Positions 1 through 8,370 of a stretch of DNA of 64,000 bases are shown piece by piece. Below the pieces are notes generated by a model. The model worked only from the letters and a program-made list of their open reading frames with translations, made no database searches and had not been told where the DNA came from. This stretch comes from DATKQJ01 sp035534295 (GTDB taxonomy: Bacteria > Chloroflexota > Dormibacteria > Dormibacterales > Dormibacteraceae), in contig DATLSE010000022.1 of the NCBI GenBank assembly GCA_035534295.1, positions 9,083 to 73,082 of the forward strand, read 5' to 3'. The stretch's first letter is position 1; each line of letters begins with the position of its first letter. The translations under genes and the position numbers were made by a program.

Positions 1-407
1 ACGCGCTCACCGGAGCGGCGCAGTTTTACCCGGCGCTGTACCAGACCGTCATGGGCCACGAGCCCCTGGGCGGATCGGGCTACGCCTACGACTGCGAGAT
101 CGTATTCGCCCTCGCCATGCAATACGCCAAGTCGACCGACCCCAAGGTGTGGGTTAACGACATTGAGAAGATCTCGAATCCGCCTGGAGTCGCGGTGACC
201 GACTACAAGACGGCTCTGGCAGACCTTAAGGCTGGCAAGAAGATCAACTATGAGGGCGTCAGTGGCCCCATGGACTTCAACCAGTACCACAACGTCACGG
301 GAGCCTGGGACGTCGTTGTCGCCTCCGGCACCGCGGACGGAGCCACCACTACGACCGAGACCATTCCCGCCGCGACCATCCAGAAGGTGGTCAACCTGGA
401 GGGGTAG
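1..407 (+). CDS. ABC transporter solute-binding protein, C-terminal part (partial)
   Basis: The gene enters from the left edge in the frame whose first whole codon is at base 3, and ends with TAG at 405-407. About 134 residues are visible. The stretch with INYEGVSGPMDFNQYHN near the end resembles the closing lobe of type I periplasmic binding proteins of the branched-chain amino acid (LivK, Peripla_BP_6) class, where a glycine-rich turn precedes a Phe/Asp segment. Such proteins capture a small solute outside the membrane and deliver it to an ABC permease. No permease gene is visible, because the upstream part is cut off. The substrate is unknown; the catabolic genes that follow suggest an organic acid or amino-acid-like compound, which is inference. 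Confidence 0.6.
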   Translation, partial: ALTGAAQFYPALYQTVMGHEPLGGSGYAYDCEIVFALAMQYAKSTDPKVWVNDIEKISNPPGVAVTDYKTALADLKAGKKINYEGVSGPMDFNQYHNVTGAWDVVVASGTADGATTTTETIPAATIQKVVNLEG

Positions 408-432
408 GTCTTCCGCCATTCGATTACCGGAG

Positions 433-462
433 CAGGGGTGGGGCCCGGCGGCCCCGCCCCTG
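433..462 (+). terminator. GC-rich hairpin terminator
   Basis: A 13-bp stem (433-445 with 450-462, one G-U pair) closes a 4-base loop 25 bases after the solute-binding protein stop. There is no clear T tract. It probably ends that transcript and separates it from the Gfo/Idh gene. Confidence 0.6.
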
Positions 463-596
463 TTCGACCGTCCACCTCGCTAGTTTCCATGTGGTCGCGC
501 CGGGGGCCACGGCCGTAGGGTGGGCACGGCACTACACCGATCATCTAGGGCGCTCGAATACGCGCGCCATGGCCGGGCATCCGGAGGGGAGCGGGA

Positions 597-1625
597 TTGA
601 ACACGATCAAGGTAGCGGTGGTCGGGACCGGGTGGATCGGTAGCATCAGGGCGGTGACCTGCGCGGATCACGCGCTCGTTGAGGAGCTCCACCTGGCCGA
701 GATTCGACCGGACGTCGCGGCACAGACGGCCGCCACGACGCGCGCGGCGTCGTGGGTGCTCGATTACCACGATCTCATCGACAAGGTCGATGCCGCCATC
801 ATCTCGACCACGCCCGAGACTACGCACTATCCGATCGCGCGGGACTTTCTGGCCGCTGGCAAGCACGTGCTGCTGGAGAAGCCGATGGGCCTTACGCTCG
901 AGGAGGCAGATGAACTCATCGACCTCGCTGAGCGTGGGAACCTAAAGTTTACGATCGGATACACACAGCGCTACAACCCTCGCTACTCGTACGTGAAGAA
1001 GTGTATCGACGAGGGGCTGGTCGGGCGCCCGGTCACCGCCCTCATCTCTCGCCACATCACGCGTGCGATCGGCAACAAGATTGCCGGTCGGGGAGAGCTC
1101 GGGCCCGCCCAGATGGAGGCGACGCACGACATCGACCTCGTCATGTGGTGGATGGGGGAGAACGTTCGCGCCCAGACCGTCTACGCGCGCAGCGTCGACG
1201 GCATCATGAAGGAGCGACACGGGCTGCCCGACTGCACCTGGATCATGGTCACCAACTCCGACGGCACCACCTTCACCATCGGTGCGAACTGGAACCTTCC
1301 ACTGGAGTATCCAGGTCTTCACACCACCACGGCTGAGTTCGTGGGTACCGACGGGGCCCTGTTCATCGACGATAGCCACCGGGAGGTACTCCTGAGCACG
1401 GTCAAGTCCGGGCTGCAGCGGCCGATGTCGACGATGCCTGGCGAGCAGGCGGGTCACGTGTTCCAGGGTCCCATGGAGGCTGAGACCAAGCAGTTTATTG
1501 AGGCTGTGGCGTGGAATCGGCCGGTGATCGTGACCGCCCGGCAGGCCCGCCACGTGATGGAAATCACCCTCGCAGCGGAGCTCTCGGCCCAGCGTCTGCA
1601 GCCGGTGGAGCTGCCCCTACGGTGA
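597..1625 (+). CDS. Gfo/Idh/MocA family NAD(P)-dependent oxidoreductase
   Basis: This 342-residue protein has the usual family layout. An N-terminal Rossmann fold carries GTGWIG at residues 10-15. The EKP motif lies at residues 94-96; its Lys is the usual catalytic residue. A C-terminal sheet domain contains HDIDLVMWW, the family's HDxxD-type segment. These enzymes oxidise or reduce polyols, sugars or related hydroxy compounds with NAD(P). The start is TTG at 597, chosen because GGAGGGGA sits six bases upstream; the upstream sequence has no better start. Its TGA overlaps the ATG of the next gene, so the two are translationally coupled. The substrate cannot be read from sequence, but the setting is catabolic. 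Confidence 0.85.
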   Translation: MNTIKVAVVGTGWIGSIRAVTCADHALVEELHLAEIRPDVAAQTAATTRAASWVLDYHDLIDKVDAAIISTTPETTHYPIARDFLAAGKHVLLEKPMGLTLEEADELIDLAERGNLKFTIGYTQRYNPRYSYVKKCIDEGLVGRPVTALISRHITRAIGNKIAGRGELGPAQMEATHDIDLVMWWMGENVRAQTVYARSVDGIMKERHGLPDCTWIMVTNSDGTTFTIGANWNLPLEYPGLHTTTAEFVGTDGALFIDDSHREVLLSTVKSGLQRPMSTMPGEQAGHVFQGPMEAETKQFIEAVAWNRPVIVTARQARHVMEITLAAELSAQRLQPVELPLR

Positions 1626-2377
1626 TGAGCTCGGGAAACGTAGGAGAGCCCCTGATCCTGATCCACTCCCTGGGTACTGGGGCCGGTCTCTGGGATCCTA
1701 GGCTGCCGGCCCTAAAAGAGCATTTCGACGTCATCACCTACGACGTGCGTGGCCACGGCGACCCCGCGTGGGATGGCCCTGACTTTAGCGTCGAAGATTG
1801 CGCCCGCGATCTGGAGGAGATGATTCGGGATCGGGGGCTGGGCCGGGTCCATCTCTTCGGTCTGACCCTGGGGGGCAGCATCGCACTCTGCTTTGCCGGC
1901 ATGTTCCCCGAGCGCGTGCGCTCACTGGTGGTGGCCGACGCCGCCCCCTGGTACGGGGAAGCGGGCGCCAGGTCCTGGGAGGAACGCGCGCGGGCCACCG
2001 TACGGACGCCGCGCGAAGAGACGTTTCAGGCGTCGCTCCCGCTCTGGTTCACCCCCGGATTCATCGCATCCCAATCGGCGGAGGTGGCCCGTGTCAAGAC
2101 CGTATTCATGCGCACCTCCAATGCCGGACACGCGGCCGCCTGCCGAGCGCTGGGTGGACTGGACGCACGCCCGTGGTTACCCAGGATCACCGCGCCGACC
2201 CTCGTCATGACCGGCGAGCTGGACGCGCGGACGCCGGTGGCGGTGGGACGGGAGGTGGCGGAGTCGATCACGGGAGCCACATTTGAGGTGCTGCCCGGCC
2301 TGGTCCACCTGACTCCGATCGAGAGTCCCGTGGCGGTGAAGCGGGCGCTTGAGCACATGCTGGCGAGGCAGGCATGA
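1625..2377 (+). CDS. Alpha/beta-hydrolase fold protein with Thr at the nucleophile position
   Basis: The protein has 250 residues from ATG 1625, which overlaps the previous stop; a longer frame reading from 1511 lies inside the upstream gene and is rejected. It looks like 3-oxoadipate enol-lactonase-type hydrolases: oxyanion loop HSLGTG at residues 14-19, a nucleophile elbow at 79-83, Asp200 in GELDARTP and His228 in GLVHLTP. The elbow reads G-L-T-L-G, so the expected Ser is Thr81 (codon ACC at 1865-1867). Asp and His are intact. Either Thr acts as a poor nucleophile or the protein has a non-hydrolytic role. The last codons overlap the next gene by four bases (ATGA). Confidence 0.8.
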   Translation: MSSGNVGEPLILIHSLGTGAGLWDPRLPALKEHFDVITYDVRGHGDPAWDGPDFSVEDCARDLEEMIRDRGLGRVHLFGLTLGGSIALCFAGMFPERVRSLVVADAAPWYGEAGARSWEERARATVRTPREETFQASLPLWFTPGFIASQSAEVARVKTVFMRTSNAGHAAACRALGGLDARPWLPRITAPTLVMTGELDARTPVAVGREVAESITGATFEVLPGLVHLTPIESPVAVKRALEHMLARQA

Positions 2378-3354
2378 AGCTGGGGTTGCACCTGATCCCG
2401 GATTCGTGGGAGAGCTTTAAGCGGCGGGCGCGCGCGGCGGACGAGGCGGGGTTCGACAGCTTGTGGGTGGCCGAGAGCTCGCTCACGGTGCAGGACGTGT
2501 ACGTCGCTCTGACGGTGGCGGCCGGATGCACCGAGCGCGTCCGGCTGGGCCCCGGGTGCACCAACGTGGTCTTGAGACACGAGGCGATGGTGGCGGCGGC
2601 GCTGGGGTCGATCGACGAGCTGGCGCCAGGGCGGGTGTTCTGCGCCATCGGTTCGGGGGATACCCCGATCCGGGCCCTGGGTCGCAGCCCATCCAAGGTG
2701 GATGAGATGCGGGTGGCGGTGGAGCACATCCGGGAGCTGACCGCGGGCCGAGAGGTGGAGTACGCAGGGCGCGGGGTGAGCCTGACCTGGGCCAAGCGTC
2801 AGATGCCGGTGTACGTCACGGCGGAGGGTCCGCGGACACTCCAGATGGCGGCGGAGGTGGCCGACGGGATCCTCAACAGCAGCGGCACCAGCGCGGAGGT
2901 GCGAGGCTGGCTGGAGGAGCAGGTGGGGGAGGGCTGCCGGCGTGCGGGTCGGGCGCGGGAGGACGTGGAGTTATGGCTCTCGAGCATGCTCTCGTTGGGA
3001 TCTGAGCGAGGGCAGGCTCGGGAGGCGATCAGGCCCCGGGTGGCAAACCGGGCCCGGCACAACATGATGGCAGCGCCCCAGCTGGTACCGGCGGGGGAGC
3101 GGGAGGCGGGGCAGAGGCTGATCGACAACTTCGATGTCAACGCCTGGTACGACCCCAAGCACGCGGGCTTGGTGAACGACTACATGGTGGATCGGTTTGC
3201 GATTGCGGGGACGGTGGAGGACGTCGTGGCTAGCCTGGGCGAGCTGGAGCGTGCGGGGGTGCAGGGGCTGATGCTGGACTTTCCCATGCAGTCGTTTGAC
3301 GCCACGCTCGAGATCTTCGCCCAGCGCGTGATGCCAGAGCTCTCCCTCGATTGA
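2374..3354 (+). CDS. LLM-class (luciferase-like) flavin-dependent oxidoreductase
   Basis: This 326-residue protein matches the bacterial luciferase-like TIM-barrel family. It begins MKLGLHLIP, then AADEAGFDSLWVAES, and has the RVRLGPGCTNV segment and a long C-terminal helical part. Members use reduced FMN or F420; the F420-type subgroup is common in high-GC bacteria, but the cofactor cannot be settled from the sequence. The start ATG overlaps the hydrolase stop (ATGA), so Gfo/Idh, hydrolase and this gene form a three-gene coupled unit. A monooxygenase or dehydrogenase step before or after a hydrolase is plausible for this unit; that is inference. Confidence 0.85.
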   Translation: MKLGLHLIPDSWESFKRRARAADEAGFDSLWVAESSLTVQDVYVALTVAAGCTERVRLGPGCTNVVLRHEAMVAAALGSIDELAPGRVFCAIGSGDTPIRALGRSPSKVDEMRVAVEHIRELTAGREVEYAGRGVSLTWAKRQMPVYVTAEGPRTLQMAAEVADGILNSSGTSAEVRGWLEEQVGEGCRRAGRAREDVELWLSSMLSLGSERGQAREAIRPRVANRARHNMMAAPQLVPAGEREAGQRLIDNFDVNAWYDPKHAGLVNDYMVDRFAIAGTVEDVVASLGELERAGVQGLMLDFPMQSFDATLEIFAQRVMPELSLD

Positions 3355-3707
3355 TCGAGGCGCCGCCGGCGCGCGCCGGATCCGGGTCGGAGGCGGCCAT
3401 CCCGGTGCCGACGGTGCGCGGGGCGACCTGCCCGACCAGCTCGACGATAGTCTCACCGAATTCACCGCCCGGCTGCGGCGTCCTCGAGTTCGCCACGCCA
3501 CCTGCCGCCGCGACGGGTGTCCTGCGGCCTGGTTGGTAAGGCACGCAGCGCCGCCGTCGCCCTCCATGCCTGGGTCCCGCATCGCCGACCGGGGTGGTCT
3601 CCGCCAGCGCGCCGGCTCAAATTGCAAGGTGCGCTGGAGCTGAAGTAAACTCATGCCGATTCCTGATAGTGAAACAGGATCTCGCAACCTGAAACCCAGG
3701 AGCACGC
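3355..3707. other. 353-base intergenic region without a gene
   Basis: No convincing gene is visible. Short open frames on both strands lack recognisable protein features. The right part holds the promoter described at 3622-3651 and a 5' leader with AGGAG shortly before the ATG at 3708. Confidence 0.5.
3622..3651 (+). promoter_or_regulatory. Putative sigma70-type promoter of the M24/aldolase operon
   Basis: TTGCAA (3622-3627) and TAAACT (3646-3651) are separated by 18 bases. The predicted start near 3658 gives a leader of about 50 bases with a Shine-Dalgarno AGGAG before ATG 3708. Confidence 0.5.
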
Positions 3708-4997
3708 ATGCCTGAGCAACCCTCTAACTACGGCAAGAACATGGACCTGTCCTTCCTGGAGAAGCCCCATGAGTTCGAGCCTCGGCGTACCTACAGCTAC
3801 ACCGCGACCGACTGGCAGGCGCGGGTCGACTTCGATCGCATGCGCCGAGAGCGTCTGGCTCGGGCGCGGGCGATGATGGAGAAGCACGACATCGGCGCTC
3901 TGGTCTGCTTTGTGGGCGAGAACGTCAGGTACATCACGAGTGTCTACCAGGGCAACTGGAAGAACAACATCTACATCCGCTACTGCGTGCTTCCGCGCGG
4001 CGGGGACCCAGTCCTCTTCGAGACGGCCGGATCCGACCTCGAGTGCGCCAAGATCGACGCCCCCTGGCTCAAGGGCAACATCCGCCCCGCCATCACGTGG
4101 AAGTGGGCCGAGACCGCCGAGCCGATGATGGCGGCGAAGATGGCCGACTCCGTGCTCCGCGTCTTGCGCGAGAACAACGTCGACAAGGAGCGCATCGGGG
4201 TTGACGTTTACGACCCCGCCGCCTATGCCGCGTTCCAGAACCTTGGGCTGAACGTGGTCAGCGCCTGGCCGGCCATGTCGGGGGCCCGGGTGGTCAAGAC
4301 CGCGGACGAAATCGAGTGCCTCAAGATCTCCTCCGCCATCGGAGACACCTCGTTCTGGAAGATCGAACACGAATGGCTCAAGCCCGGTGTCAAGGAGAGC
4401 TACATCACCGCCAAGGTGAACGAGTACCTGTACGAGCACGGGTTCGACTTCGTCTACGACATCATCGTCGCCTCAGGCGGCAACACCAGCCCCTACCGGC
4501 GCTGGCACACCGACAAGGTGGTGCGCCAGGGCGATCTGGTGATCATCGACCAGAACGCGGTCGGGCCCGGGGGCTACTTCGTCGACTTCGTGCGCACCTT
4601 CAAGGTCGACGGCCGCTGGACCGAGAAGGAGAAGGACCTCTACAAGGAGTGCCACGAGTCGATGTACGCCGCCATCGAGCAGATGCGTGCAGGGAACACG
4701 ACCGCCGACGTGGCGGCCAAGCTTCCCACCTACGCCGACGATGAGTTCGGCACGGTCACCCTGCAGCAGTTCGCGCACTCCATCGGCCTCTCCCTCTACG
4801 AGGGGATGTGGATCTCCCGGGCCTACTCGCTCGACTACCCGGTGGTGCTCGAGGAGGGCATGTACTTCGCCGCCGAGACCTTCTCCGGTCACCCCGGACT
4901 GGAGCAGACCGTGCGCCTCGAAGAGAACCTTCTGGTGACCAAGGATGGCCCCATCCTGTTCACCAAGTACCCGTTCGACGAGGTGGCCCTCTCCTAG
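3708..4997 (+). CDS. M24 family metallopeptidase (Xaa-Pro peptidase/creatinase fold)
   Basis: The protein has 429 residues: an N-terminal creatinase-like domain, then a pita-bread M24 domain from about residue 200. All five usual metal ligands are present: Asp281, Asp293, His357, Glu390 and Glu405. The family covers aminopeptidase P, prolidase, creatinase, ectoine hydrolase and the DMSP lyase DddP, so the metal site alone does not fix the reaction. It is the first gene of an operon with a 2-hydroxyacid dehydrogenase, an amidohydrolase and a LeuA-like enzyme, which favours a small-molecule hydrolase or lyase over a general peptidase. The start has an AGGAG site. Only three bases separate it from the next gene. 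Confidence 0.8.
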   Translation: MPEQPSNYGKNMDLSFLEKPHEFEPRRTYSYTATDWQARVDFDRMRRERLARARAMMEKHDIGALVCFVGENVRYITSVYQGNWKNNIYIRYCVLPRGGDPVLFETAGSDLECAKIDAPWLKGNIRPAITWKWAETAEPMMAAKMADSVLRVLRENNVDKERIGVDVYDPAAYAAFQNLGLNVVSAWPAMSGARVVKTADEIECLKISSAIGDTSFWKIEHEWLKPGVKESYITAKVNEYLYEHGFDFVYDIIVASGGNTSPYRRWHTDKVVRQGDLVIIDQNAVGPGGYFVDFVRTFKVDGRWTEKEKDLYKECHESMYAAIEQMRAGNTTADVAAKLPTYADDEFGTVTLQQFAHSIGLSLYEGMWISRAYSLDYPVVLEEGMYFAAETFSGHPGLEQTVRLEENLLVTKDGPILFTKYPFDEVALS

Positions 4998-5000
4998 GCC

Positions 5001-5984
5001 ATGACCCGGGTACTCGTAACTGACCACGTTTTCGGCTCGCTCGACATCGAACGCAGCGTGCTCGAGCCGCTGGGGGCGGAGGTCGTGCTGGCGCCAGCGG
5101 CGGACGAGGACACCCTCGTCCGGCTGGCCGCCGGCGTCGACGCGATGCTCGTCTGCTACGCCCGCATCACCGAGCCCGTCGTTGCCGCCGCGGCCGGGAC
5201 CTGCCGGGTCATGGCGCGCTACGGCATTGGATACGACAACATCCCGGTCGATCGGGCGACTCAGGCCGGGATCCTGGTCACCAACGTCCCCGACTACTGC
5301 CTGGACGAGGTCGCCGACCACACCATGGCCCTTTTGCTCAGCGTTGGGCGCGGCGTTGCCCACGCTTATGTCGGTGTTCGCGAAGGTGGATGGGCGGTGC
5401 CCCAATCCGGCATCCATCGCCTCCGCGGGCGCCGCCTGGCGCTGATCGGGACCGGCCGCATCGGTCGCCGGGTGGCTGAACGGGCGCTGGCCTTCGGTCT
5501 GGAGGTGGTGGGTTATGACCCCTTCGTGACCAACTGGGACCTGCCACAGGTGACGCGCGTGGGAAGCGTGGAGGAGGCGGTAGCCGAGGCTGACTTCATC
5601 TCCCTTCACGCCCCCATGTCGGCTGAGAACCATCACCTGATCGGCGCTCAATCGATCGCGCTCATGCGCCGCGCCCCGGTCGTGGTCAATACCTCCCGCG
5701 GCGGCCTGGTCGATCTGGACGCCTGCCTGACGGGGTTGGATTCGGGTCGCCTGGGCGGGGTGGCCCTGGACGTGACCGAGGTCGAACCGCTGCCTGCGGG
5801 CCATCCGCTGCGCACCCACCCCCGGGCGGTGATCACCCCTCACGCCGCGTTCTACTCCGCCGAAGCCCAAGACGAGCTCCAGGCCCGGGCGGCCGACGAG
5901 GTGGCGCGGGCATTGAAGGGTGAGGCGCCGCGCTGCCCGGTCAATCCTCAGGTCCTGCAGGCCGGCGGCGCCGAGCCGGCTTAG
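5001..5984 (+). CDS. D-2-hydroxyacid dehydrogenase (SerA/CtBP-like)
   Basis: This 327-residue protein has the NAD-binding GTGRIGRR motif in the middle and the three catalytic signatures of the D-2-hydroxyacid dehydrogenase family: Arg in NTSRGGLVD, Glu in EVEPLP and His in TPHAAFYS. It should interconvert a 2-oxoacid and a D-2-hydroxyacid with NAD(P)H. There is no C-terminal ACT domain, so it is not the long form of phosphoglycerate dehydrogenase, and no serine biosynthesis gene is near. Second gene of the 3708-8277 operon, so its substrate is probably an intermediate made or used by the M24 or aldolase-like enzyme. Confidence 0.85.
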   Translation: MTRVLVTDHVFGSLDIERSVLEPLGAEVVLAPAADEDTLVRLAAGVDAMLVCYARITEPVVAAAAGTCRVMARYGIGYDNIPVDRATQAGILVTNVPDYCLDEVADHTMALLLSVGRGVAHAYVGVREGGWAVPQSGIHRLRGRRLALIGTGRIGRRVAERALAFGLEVVGYDPFVTNWDLPQVTRVGSVEEAVAEADFISLHAPMSAENHHLIGAQSIALMRRAPVVVNTSRGGLVDLDACLTGLDSGRLGGVALDVTEVEPLPAGHPLRTHPRAVITPHAAFYSAEAQDELQARAADEVARALKGEAPRCPVNPQVLQAGGAEPA

Positions 5985-6056
5985 CGCGGCGATGGCCGTG
6001 CTCCAGTTTCAAAGACCACTCCTCCGTTCCATCCCGCACCTTTGTGGAGACATGCC

Positions 6057-7019
6057 TTGAAAATCGATACCCATAACCACGCCATCCCGCCCGCAACCGT
6101 CGAGCTCCTGCGGCGTGAGAAGGTGTACAAGTCCGAGGTCCGCGACAACCGCATCATCGTGGCGGCCAACCCGATTTTCGACCTCATCGACTCCTTTCTC
6201 ACGGCCAAGGGCAAGCTGGCCGAGCTCGAACGCTGCGGTCTGGAGGCGGCGGTTGTATCGAGCTCTCCCACCCTCTTCTACTACGACGTCGACGCCGCCG
6301 CCGGGGAGGCCATGGCTCGGACCGTGAATCAGGGGCTGGTGGAGATGTGCGCCGAGGCACCGGAACGCCTCAAGTGGATGGCCACGGTGCCCATGCAGGC
6401 GCCTGAGGTCGCGGTGACGGTGCTTGAGGACGCGATCAAGGCCGGGGCCGTCGGGGTGGAGGTCGGGACCTCAATCGCCGGTGGGCGCCTGGACGAGGCG
6501 CGATTCGAGCCCTTCTGGGCCGCCGCCGAGCGCTCCGGTCTGCCGGTCATGCTCCATCCCGCGTTCAATGAGCCCAGCGCCGCTCTGGAACCCTTCTACC
6601 TGACCAACGTCATCGGCAACCTGCTCGAGACCACGATCACCGTGGAACGCCTGATCTCGCGCGGGGTGCTCGACCGCCACCCCGGCGTGCGCCTGCTCTT
6701 GGTCCACGCCGGAGGGTACTTTCCCTTCCAGGCTGGGCGCCTCAAGCATGCCCGCACAGTGCGCGAGGAATTGAAGGACAGCCCGACCGATCCTTGGCAG
6801 TACGTCGGCCGCCAGCTTCTCTTCGACGTCGTCACCCACGACGTTCAGGCGCTCCGCTACCTGGTCTCACGGCTGGGGGTGGACAGCATCGTCATGGGCA
6901 CGGACCTGCCCTTCGACATGGCCATGACCGACGCCGTAAAGATGCTGGAGGAGGCCACCGACGCCGCCACCGCCGAGCGCATCACCGAGGCCAACCCGGC
7001 CGCCCTCTTCGGTTTCTAA
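6057..7019 (+). CDS. Amidohydrolase-family metal enzyme, ACMSD-like decarboxylase/hydrolase
   Basis: The protein starts KIDTHNHAIPP, giving the DTHxH metal motif at the N terminus. It has HP in MLHPAFNEP, H in LLVHAGGYFPF and D in VMGTDLPFDM, the ligand pattern of aminocarboxymuconate-semialdehyde decarboxylase and related amidohydrolases. The segment HAGGYFPFQAGRLKHA is very typical of that subfamily. TTG 6057 is chosen because GGAGA ends six bases upstream and the family starts a few residues before DTHxH; a reading from TTG 6042 would add five residues. The reaction is probably decarboxylation or C-C hydrolysis of a carboxylic acid. Third gene of its operon. Confidence 0.8.
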   Translation: MKIDTHNHAIPPATVELLRREKVYKSEVRDNRIIVAANPIFDLIDSFLTAKGKLAELERCGLEAAVVSSSPTLFYYDVDAAAGEAMARTVNQGLVEMCAEAPERLKWMATVPMQAPEVAVTVLEDAIKAGAVGVEVGTSIAGGRLDEARFEPFWAAAERSGLPVMLHPAFNEPSAALEPFYLTNVIGNLLETTITVERLISRGVLDRHPGVRLLLVHAGGYFPFQAGRLKHARTVREELKDSPTDPWQYVGRQLLFDVVTHDVQALRYLVSRLGVDSIVMGTDLPFDMAMTDAVKMLEEATDAATAERITEANPAALFGF

Positions 7020-7044
7020 CCCGCAACCACAAGGAGTCAGCGCC

Positions 7045-8277
7045 ATGCCCGACGAGCCCTGGAAGACAAAGGATTATTTCGTCAGCCCGTGGAACTACCA
7101 GCCCGAGGTTACGGCCGAGTTCACGCCCCCGGCCCGCCTCGAAATCCACGACGTGACCCTGCGCGACGGCGAGCAGCAGGCGGGTGTGGAATTCACGCCC
7201 GACGAGAAGGTCCGAATCGCCGAAGCCCTGGCCGAAGCCGGTGTCCAGCGCATTGAGGCCGGGCTGCCGGCCGTCTCGGCCGGGGACGCCGAGGCCGTCC
7301 GCCGCATCGCCAAGCTCGGTCTGCCGGCCAAGATCTACGCCTTCTCGCGCTGCATGGTCGAGGACGTCAAGCGCGCTCTCGACGCGGGCGCCGAAGCCAT
7401 CGTGATGGAGATCCCTTCCAGCCAGCACATCATCGAGCTGGCCTACAAGTGGGACTACGAGCGCGCAGTTGAACTCAGCATTGAATCAACCCGCTTCGCG
7501 CACGAGAACGGACTCGCGGTCTCCTTCTTTCCGATCGACTCCACCCGGGCCAACATCACCGACTTTTTGGACCTGATCCAGCTCATCGAGCGCGACGGTC
7601 ACATGGATTCCCTGGCCCTGGTCGACACCTTCGGCGTGCTCTCGCCCGACGCCGCCGCGTTCATGGCACGCAAGGTTCGCGAGCGCGTCAACAAGCCGCT
7701 CGAGGCCCATTTCCACATGGACTTCTCGCTTGGGGTGGCGAACACCATCGGGGCGGTCATGAACGGCGTCGGGACGATCCAGGTGTCGGTCACGGGGCTG
7801 GGTGAGCGGGCCGGAAACACCCCGCTCGAGGACACCGTGATGGCGCTCAAGACCATGTATGGCGTCGACGCCGGAATCGACACGACCAAGCTCTATGGGC
7901 TGTCGAAACTGGTGCGCGAAATCGCCAAGGTGACGGTGCCCTCCAATCGGAGTGTGGTGGGAGACCGGCTGTTCCACGTGGAATCCGGCATCATCGCCAG
8001 CTGGGTCCGCAACGTTGGCCAGGAGAACCTGACCGAGGCCTTCCCCTACCGTCCCGAGCTGGTCGGCCAGACCGGACCCGAGGTGGTGCTGGGTAAGGGC
8101 AGCGGGCTCGACTCGGTCCTGATCTGGCTGGACAAGACCGGCCTGGGCCCGGCCAGCAACGAGGCCATGAACGCCATCCTGCAAGAGGTCAAGGCGATGT
8201 CCCTGCAGAAGAAGGGCCTTTTGAGCGAGGAGGACTTCCGCAAGATCGCCCAGGGCGTACTCGGCCAGGCGGGCTGA
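7045..8277 (+). CDS. HMGL-like / 2-isopropylmalate synthase-family carbon-carbon bond enzyme
   Basis: This 410-residue protein has the N-terminal DVTLRDGEQQAGV signature of the HMG-CoA lyase, isopropylmalate and homocitrate synthase family. Its later HFHMDFSLGVANTIGA supplies the HxH metal ligands, and GLGERAGNTPLED is the conserved glycine/glutamate loop. The C-terminal LeuA regulatory domain appears absent, so it resembles short homocitrate- or citramalate-synthase-type or lyase members. AAGGAG lies eight bases before the ATG. Last gene of the M24-dehydrogenase-amidohydrolase operon, followed at once by a strong hairpin. It may make or split a hydroxyacid in a catabolic route; acyl-CoA substrate and direction are unknown. 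Confidence 0.8.
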   Translation: MPDEPWKTKDYFVSPWNYQPEVTAEFTPPARLEIHDVTLRDGEQQAGVEFTPDEKVRIAEALAEAGVQRIEAGLPAVSAGDAEAVRRIAKLGLPAKIYAFSRCMVEDVKRALDAGAEAIVMEIPSSQHIIELAYKWDYERAVELSIESTRFAHENGLAVSFFPIDSTRANITDFLDLIQLIERDGHMDSLALVDTFGVLSPDAAAFMARKVRERVNKPLEAHFHMDFSLGVANTIGAVMNGVGTIQVSVTGLGERAGNTPLEDTVMALKTMYGVDAGIDTTKLYGLSKLVREIAKVTVPSNRSVVGDRLFHVESGIIASWVRNVGQENLTEAFPYRPELVGQTGPEVVLGKGSGLDSVLIWLDKTGLGPASNEAMNAILQEVKAMSLQKKGLLSEEDFRKIAQGVLGQAG

Positions 8278-8280
8278 GCT

Positions 8281-8308
8281 CGGCGGGGCGGGCGATCCCG
8301 CCCCGCCG
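8281..8308. terminator. Strong bidirectional hairpin
   Basis: A perfect 12-bp GC stem (8281-8292 with 8297-8308) with a four-base loop starts four bases after the LeuA-like stop and lies between two convergent genes. There is no T tract. Confidence 0.7.
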
Positions 8309-8370
8309 TCCACCGGCGGCCATGGGGGCGGCCATGGCCACCCCCATCCCCGTCGCTGCCTGGTGCCGGC

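Noticed and set aside
4473..5870. Long open frame on the minus strand (465 codons) opposite the M24 and dehydrogenase genes
   Set aside because: It is the shadow of two well-supported genes; its translation is rich in His, Gly, Arg and Val and has no family pattern.
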